NCBI RefSeq assembly: GCF_007565055.1
Contig: NC_044551.1
Span: forward strand, 100,836,266 to 100,900,265
Direction of reading: 5' to 3'
Source: Rhinopithecus roxellana
Lineage: Eukaryota; Chordata; Mammalia; Primates; Cercopithecidae
DNA: 64,000 nt
The translations under genes and the position numbers were made by a program. Of this stretch, positions 59,561-64,000 are shown piece after piece (the stretch's first letter is position 1; each line of letters opens with the position of its first letter). Below the pieces are notes generated by a model, which saw nothing but the letters and a program-made list of their open reading frames with translations, did no database searches and was not told the origin of the DNA.

Positions 59561-60189
59561 GAAAATCTGCTGTCATTCAGGACTCTTCAGGGTCTTCACC
59601 TACCGTTACCTCTCTGTATAGCCTTTAATACTGTGACCACATCCTCTTTCTGAATTTTTTAACTTTCATGATTTTTATACCATGCTATACCATGAAACTA
59701 TTTCTTCCCTTTTGTGTCAGAAAAGGGGATTATGAGAACAGTCCCATGGTTAGGGACTGAGGGAGGTGGGTGACCCCAAACTGTAACTCTTCCCCTTTCC
59801 CTCAGTGAATCTGAAATCAAATACAACCACACATCTCCAAAATGGAAACCCTTCAGAAGACCAATGCTTCTGGTCTCTATTCGGAATCTGTATCCTCTCA
59901 TCCCCACATCTCTGTTCCTGCCCCTTGTAGCATACCTCCAGTCCAGGCTAAAGTGGCATTTGCTCCAACTCCCCCGGCTTCTTTAGAAGGCTGTACCGCG
60001 CTTCTCATCTTCATGTTTCTCAGTTGGCCAGAGGAACGTTATGGAGAGGAGCTTTGCCACACTACGTTCTGTCTGTTCTATTGCTCCGGGATTTCACATT
60101 CACGTACTTCCCGTTCTCAAACTAATCATGGCCTAATTGGCCTCTCTCCCTTCATCGCTTCCATCCTACTAATACCCAACACAGAAATA
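59561..60189. other. Noncoding sequence with a 129-codon frame
   Basis: The longest open frame of the window begins at 59842 (plus, to 60231, 129 codons). It has no domain I recognise. The sequence around 59870-60120 keeps about nine CpGs, more than its surroundings. No splice or promoter signals decide for coding use. Confidence 0.4.
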
Positions 60190-60390
60190 GCCCTAACCAC
60201 AGCTGTGACTTTTGATCACTCCACACCTTAAAACTGTCAGTGTTGCCTGTTGCCTATTTCCTAATGAACAGAATTTCCTAATGAATAACACTCTTGGCCT
60301 AGTATTAAGATCGTCCATGACTTAGCCACACTCTCTTTTTCTAGTCCCATCTTCCTCTACTGCTATTCCCATATTCATTTCTAGGTGAAT
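60190..60390 (+). mobile_element. Possible L2/L3-type LINE relic
   Basis: CTTTTGATCACTCCACACCT, then AAAACTGTCAGTG and CTCTTGGCCTAGTATTAAGA weakly echo the CR1/L2-type ATCTGATCAC..CTCC..AAAACC..CAGTGGCT order. Could be chance. Confidence 0.3.
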
Positions 60391-60554
60391 AAGGAAGCTA
60401 TTTAATAATGCTTCTCCAGATAATTTAGTGAAAATAGATCAATGGGCTGGTTTGTTTTGTTTTGTTTTGTTTTTATGTACCTTTTCTCTCCAGGCTACGT
60501 TAATTGAGAATAGGATCAAGAACTCATTTGTAATGATCAGCTGGAGCCAGGCTG

Positions 60555-60730
60555 TCTCTCACCTTGCCAGTACACTGGAATCACCTGGGGACCATTACAA
60601 AATGCCAGTGCCTGGATTCCGCTCCTTGGTTTTCTGATTCAGTAGATCTAGGATGTGGCCTGGGCATTAGGGTTTTTAGAAGCTCCGTAGTGATTCTATA
60701 ATGCACAACCAGGGCTGAGAAATACTGACA
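60555..60730 (+). mobile_element. MER5-type (hAT-Charlie) element
   Basis: CACTGGAATCACCTGGGGAC, GATTCAGTAGATCTAGGATG, GGTTTTTAGAAGCTC and CAGGGCTGAGAAATACTG are the diagnostic order of the MER5A/MER5B MITE. Ends eroded. Confidence 0.82.
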
Positions 60731-60839
60731 CAGAAAATCTGTCTTTGCCTGTGTTGTGTCCAAAACGGACTATGGGACTATTAGAACAGAGTCCATCCAT
60801 GTTCTTTTTATATCTCTGTTCCTCATTTAAAGCCACTGT

Positions 60840-61075
60840 GCTCCCCTCAGTCTCCACTTCTCCTCTTTGACACCCAACCCCCAATGCCTCTTTCTTGAGA
60901 AGCCTTCCCTGATCTCCAGTGAACAGCATTCTCACCACCCCTGAAATGTAGGACCATCTCGGTCATGACCCTCCGCTTCTGATGCTGCTCATCTGTCTTG
61001 TTTCTCACATTATTCCGGTATTCTTGTATTGCTGCAGCCCTTCTTTCCTCGTGCCTTTCCAAGCACCTTTCTCAT
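60840..61075 (+). mobile_element. Possible L2 fragment, sense
   Basis: TTGAGAAGCCTTCCCTGATC followed by a CC-rich block resembles the L2 segment CCTTCTCAGTGAGGCCTTCCCTGA. Weak beyond that. Confidence 0.4.
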
Positions 61076-62689
61076 AGTTTGATTTAGAATAAAATTTTGT
61101 GTTAGGATGTTAAATGAAAATTTGAAAAATCAAAACATGATTTTTAATTTTGATGTGTAATGCTTTTAATGAGAGATTCACCCAGCAAGTCGGGTAGGTA
61201 TATTCTGATCTTCCCAAGTCATGAATTGTTCCGAGAGCAAACACCCCTAATCATTTTTTGATCCGAATCAACTCTGGGCACATTTACTTTACTTCTCACT
61301 GACAACTACTCGCTTTTCAGGCTTAGGCTACCAAATCCAAAGTTGCATATTCAGGATTCCAAAACAAAAGAAAACCAAAATAGCCCCCTTTTGCCATGCT
61401 GTGTCCTGCTGTAAATTAGGCTGGGTTTGCATCCAAATGTGAGGGAAGAACAAGGAGATGAGAATTGACACGCATCATTAGTTGGCAGCAGTTTGGTTTT
61501 CTTTTCTTGATTGCTTCAGGGCTGACAGCTCACCTGCATTTTAAAACAGGCACCTGCTAATTCGACTTTCCAACCTTTAATCTCACCCTTTCACCCACAG
61601 CATTTTAATTACCCTACAATTAATATACTCCTGGTTTTACCCACATGGAAGAGTGGGATGGGAGGAGGCTGAGGACAGAGACTGGCTTAATGGTAATTTA
61701 TAGTCCAGATAGCCCTCTTTTTTTGGTCCCTGGGTGGAAGTCTCTAATCCTGATTCATTCTAATAACAGGCCTGAAAACACTCTCACCACCATCCCCAAC
61801 ACAAACACACACACACACACACAAATGCTAATAAATGAGACATCATCTCCTTGAACAGAATCATCATTTCTCACTTCCATTCAAAATCTGTGCCTCTGAC
61901 CCATTCTCCCTCAACCTCACTGCCTGAAGCTAGGAAGCCCATCTCTCAGTGGGAGGAGAAAGGAAGGTCAACTGGCAATCCGACAAAGTGACAAAGAGGA
62001 CAAAAGTTCTGAAGAAGTTGGGAGAAGGAGGAAAGGGGGGAAAACAAATAAACAGACTTTTCTTTGCCCTATGGATGCCCACCTCGATCCCTGGAGTAAT
62101 TTTAAATTCTCCATAGAGGAAGACTCGAGGCCCCAGCTGGCCCCAGCTGTATTGGTATTTTCCACTAACGGAAGGTCAGTAGGCCAAATGGAAACTCCCT
62201 GCAAATGAAAATTAAGCTCTGGGTTGTGGGAGGAGTGGGGGAATGGAGCAGTGCTTTCTGCCCACCTGCCCTGTTTCCCTAGAAGCTGGCCTTTGGCTGT
62301 GGCTGGCGCCTGCTGCTGTTTATTGGCAGTCCTCTGGGTGAGTATTCACCTGGACAGACACAGTGCCATCTCGACTGTGGCCATCCAGCTCAGGCTGCCT
62401 GCTGGGGCCGTGGCCCTCCCTCAATCCGGCACACATGAGGACACGGGCTTCGAAGAGAGACTTCATCTGTCTTGGCAAAACTTTTTTCTGTTCATCCTGA
62501 GCACTACTGATCTTCTTCAGTAGCCATTTTAGCATTCTACAGGGCATCGTTTGTCCCTTCAACTCTGCTAATACAGTCTTACCCGAATGCTGGCTTTGAA
62601 CTGCAAAGAATGAAAATGCCAATCTTCTGTCCCTATGCCTTATTAACGCATTGACCTCCAACCACTTGCCATGAAGCTTACCTCTTGTT
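61076..62689. other. Noncoding sequence with an (AC)n run
   Basis: An (AC)n microsatellite lies at about 61801-61822. The GC-richer block 62220-62660 opens frames on both strands (99 codons plus, 113 codons minus) that overlap. Neither has a recognisable domain, signal peptide or splice context that I trust. Confidence 0.4.
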
Positions 62690-62900
62690 TCAACGAACGC
62701 TCACAGCACATCTCTGGTATTGATCTCTTTTCTCCATTTTACAGCAGACAACACTGAGGCACAATGTCTCACCCAACTTAAGGCACGAGTTCTCTGAATT
62801 TTCTACAATGCCACACAATTTCTCACTTGGTGCTCAGTCTACTCAGTGCTTGAAGTGGCAGGTCGTATGTGTTCTTTCCATTGAGAAAATAAGGAGGCAG
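62690..62900 (+). mobile_element. Possible MIR SINE, sense
   Basis: TTTCTCCATTTTACAGCAGA followed by CAACACTGAGGCACAATGTC, CTCACCC, then AAGGCA resembles the MIR core CCCCATTTTACAGATGAGGAAACTGAGGCACA. The rest is eroded. Confidence 0.5.
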
Positions 62901-63402
62901 GTGATTTATCCAGAGGAGCCACCCTTCTTTGTGACAAACTGGCAAAATGAGAACAAACAAGCTACGTTTATTGCTTCCTAGAAGTTAAAGGGACAACATA
63001 TTTCCAAAGCACAATTCTTCTCCAGGAGTGATTAAGGTACACCCTGAGCTCTAGTCGTTTGTGGCTAAAACTAGCCTTGTACACCAAGACTTCACTACCC
63101 CTGCAGAGACCATGAATGCGGCCTCGAGCTTCCTTCTTAATTCAACCCAGGCTGCCTAATAACATAATATACACATTTTTAATTGATTTACTTAGGTACC
63201 CCTTATATTTCATACTTTAAGTTTTATAGAGCTTTTTCTTTTGAAAAGCATCTTCACATGTCTCCTGAATATCATTTTCCTGATTCTCAGTCCCATTTTA
63301 AAGATGAGGTCACAAATTCTGCCTCAGGATTCAAGCTCCTTCACTTTTACATGTTATTTCTGTTCTTCAAAAACAAGGATAAAGAAAATTCTCATGAAGT
63401 AG

Positions 63403-63877
63403 TGTTTGGGGTTGAATTTTGTCCTCCAGGAAGATATGCTGAAGTCCTAACACCTAGTACTAGTGAATGTGACCTGATTTGGAAATAGAGTCTTTGCAGA
63501 TCTAATTCAATGTAAGTTAAAATGAGGTCATTGTGGAGTAGGGTGAGCCCTTAACCCAAGGTGACTGGTGTCTTTATAAGAGGAGAGAAGACACAGAGAC
63601 AGACACACATAGAGGAGAACAGCACGCGATGATGGAGGCAGAGATTAGAGTGCTGCATTTAGATGGCAAGGAACACTAAGGACTGACTGCCAGTAACCAC
63701 CAAAGCTAGGAGAAAGGGATGGAAGAGATCTTCCCCTCCATACCTGAGAGATCATGACCCTGCTGACACCTTGACTTCAGGCTGCTGGCCCCCAGAACCA
63801 TAAGATAGCAAAGTTATATTGTTTTAAGTCCTACAGTTCGTGGGACTTTGTTACAGCAGCACTTGGAAACTAACACA
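63403..63877 (+). mobile_element. MLT1-type (ERVL-MaLR) LTR, sense
   Basis: TGTTTGGGGTTGAATTTTGT start, ATGCTGAAGTCCTAACACCT, TGTGACCTGATTTGGAAATA, TTAAAATGAGGTCATTG, TGGTGTCTTTATAAGAGGAG, GACACCTTGACTTCAGGCTG and an end at GGAAACTAACACA reproduce an MLT1 (MLT1C/D-like) LTR. The subfamily is tentative. Confidence 0.87.
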
Positions 63878-63961
63878 GGGAGCATCTGAAAACAGGTGTT
63901 CCAGGGCCAGGCCAACGGAAGAGACTGGGGCTGCCGTATTTCCCATGTTCAGTCTGTTCTG

Positions 63962-64000
63962 ATACTTTTTCTTTTCTTTTTCTTTTTTTTTTTTTTTTTT
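63962..64000. other. T-rich tract at window end
   Basis: CTTTT units followed by a pure T run to the last base. Most likely the tail of an antisense Alu or other retroposon that continues past the window. Confidence 0.5.

Overview
The window is nuclear DNA of an Old World monkey (macaque, baboon or guenon type). Four near-complete Alu elements (starts near 6573, 56128, 56861 and 58420) share three differences from human AluY that I know from the cercopithecid AluYR lineage: CTCAAGCC near the 5' end, AACTAGCC before the right arm, and GATCCGGCC (GATTCGGCC in one copy) near the 3' end. The rest is AT-rich and packed with Alu, L1, L2, MIR, MaLR/ERV LTRs and Tigger/Charlie DNA transposons, as in a primate intergenic region or a long intron. 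I found no functional protein-coding gene, rRNA, tRNA or CRISPR array. The open frames present are short and mostly lie in repeats. The only host-gene relic I can name is a broken SMIM30 retrocopy at about 21772-22795.

Layout. 1-5840: single-copy sequence around an internally deleted Tigger1 (2145-4083). 5841-7167: a 5'-inverted L1 with matching target duplications, hit later by an AluYR. 8231-9275: a solo MaLR LTR with perfect 5-bp duplications, interrupted by a Tigger2 derivative. 10195-13930: L2 relics, an antisense LTR, an AluS and an L1M scrap. 16640-24850: a deep nest of L1ME pieces, a Tigger MITE, a TA/TG microsatellite, an AluJ, a MER1A and a long antisense L1 with ORF1 and ORF2 relics, itself split by the SMIM30 retrocopy. 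24930-30560: MLT1-type LTR with an AluS, L2 split by an L1 3' end, AluS, MIR. 32595-34150: antisense L1M split by a solo class I ERV LTR with 4-bp duplications. 36450-41079: the longest repeat-poor stretch. 41080-42786: a Tigger-family transposon with a MER1A inside it. 43590-52750: MIRs, Alus, an LTR, MER2 in an old L1-like 3' end, another old LTR-like repeat. 52750-55540: repeat-poor. 55540-58882: an Alu-dense block with three direct AluYR copies. 59035-64000: antisense LTR, MER5, L2/MIR traces, an MLT1 LTR, and a T-rich start of a further element cut by the window end.

The window is best read as a layered insertion history. L2/MIR and old LTRs form the base, Tigger/MER and MaLR elements landed on them, then L1PA/PB, ERV and AluS, and last the lineage-specific AluYR copies. 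Nothing here looks like a new multi-gene system. The most useful items are the datable nested insertions, the SMIM30 pseudogene, a segment with splice-like signals at 40.26-40.97 kb, and the AluYR cluster as a possible site of structural variation. Repeat names come from remembered consensus sequences, not from a search. Subfamily labels are tentative where stated.
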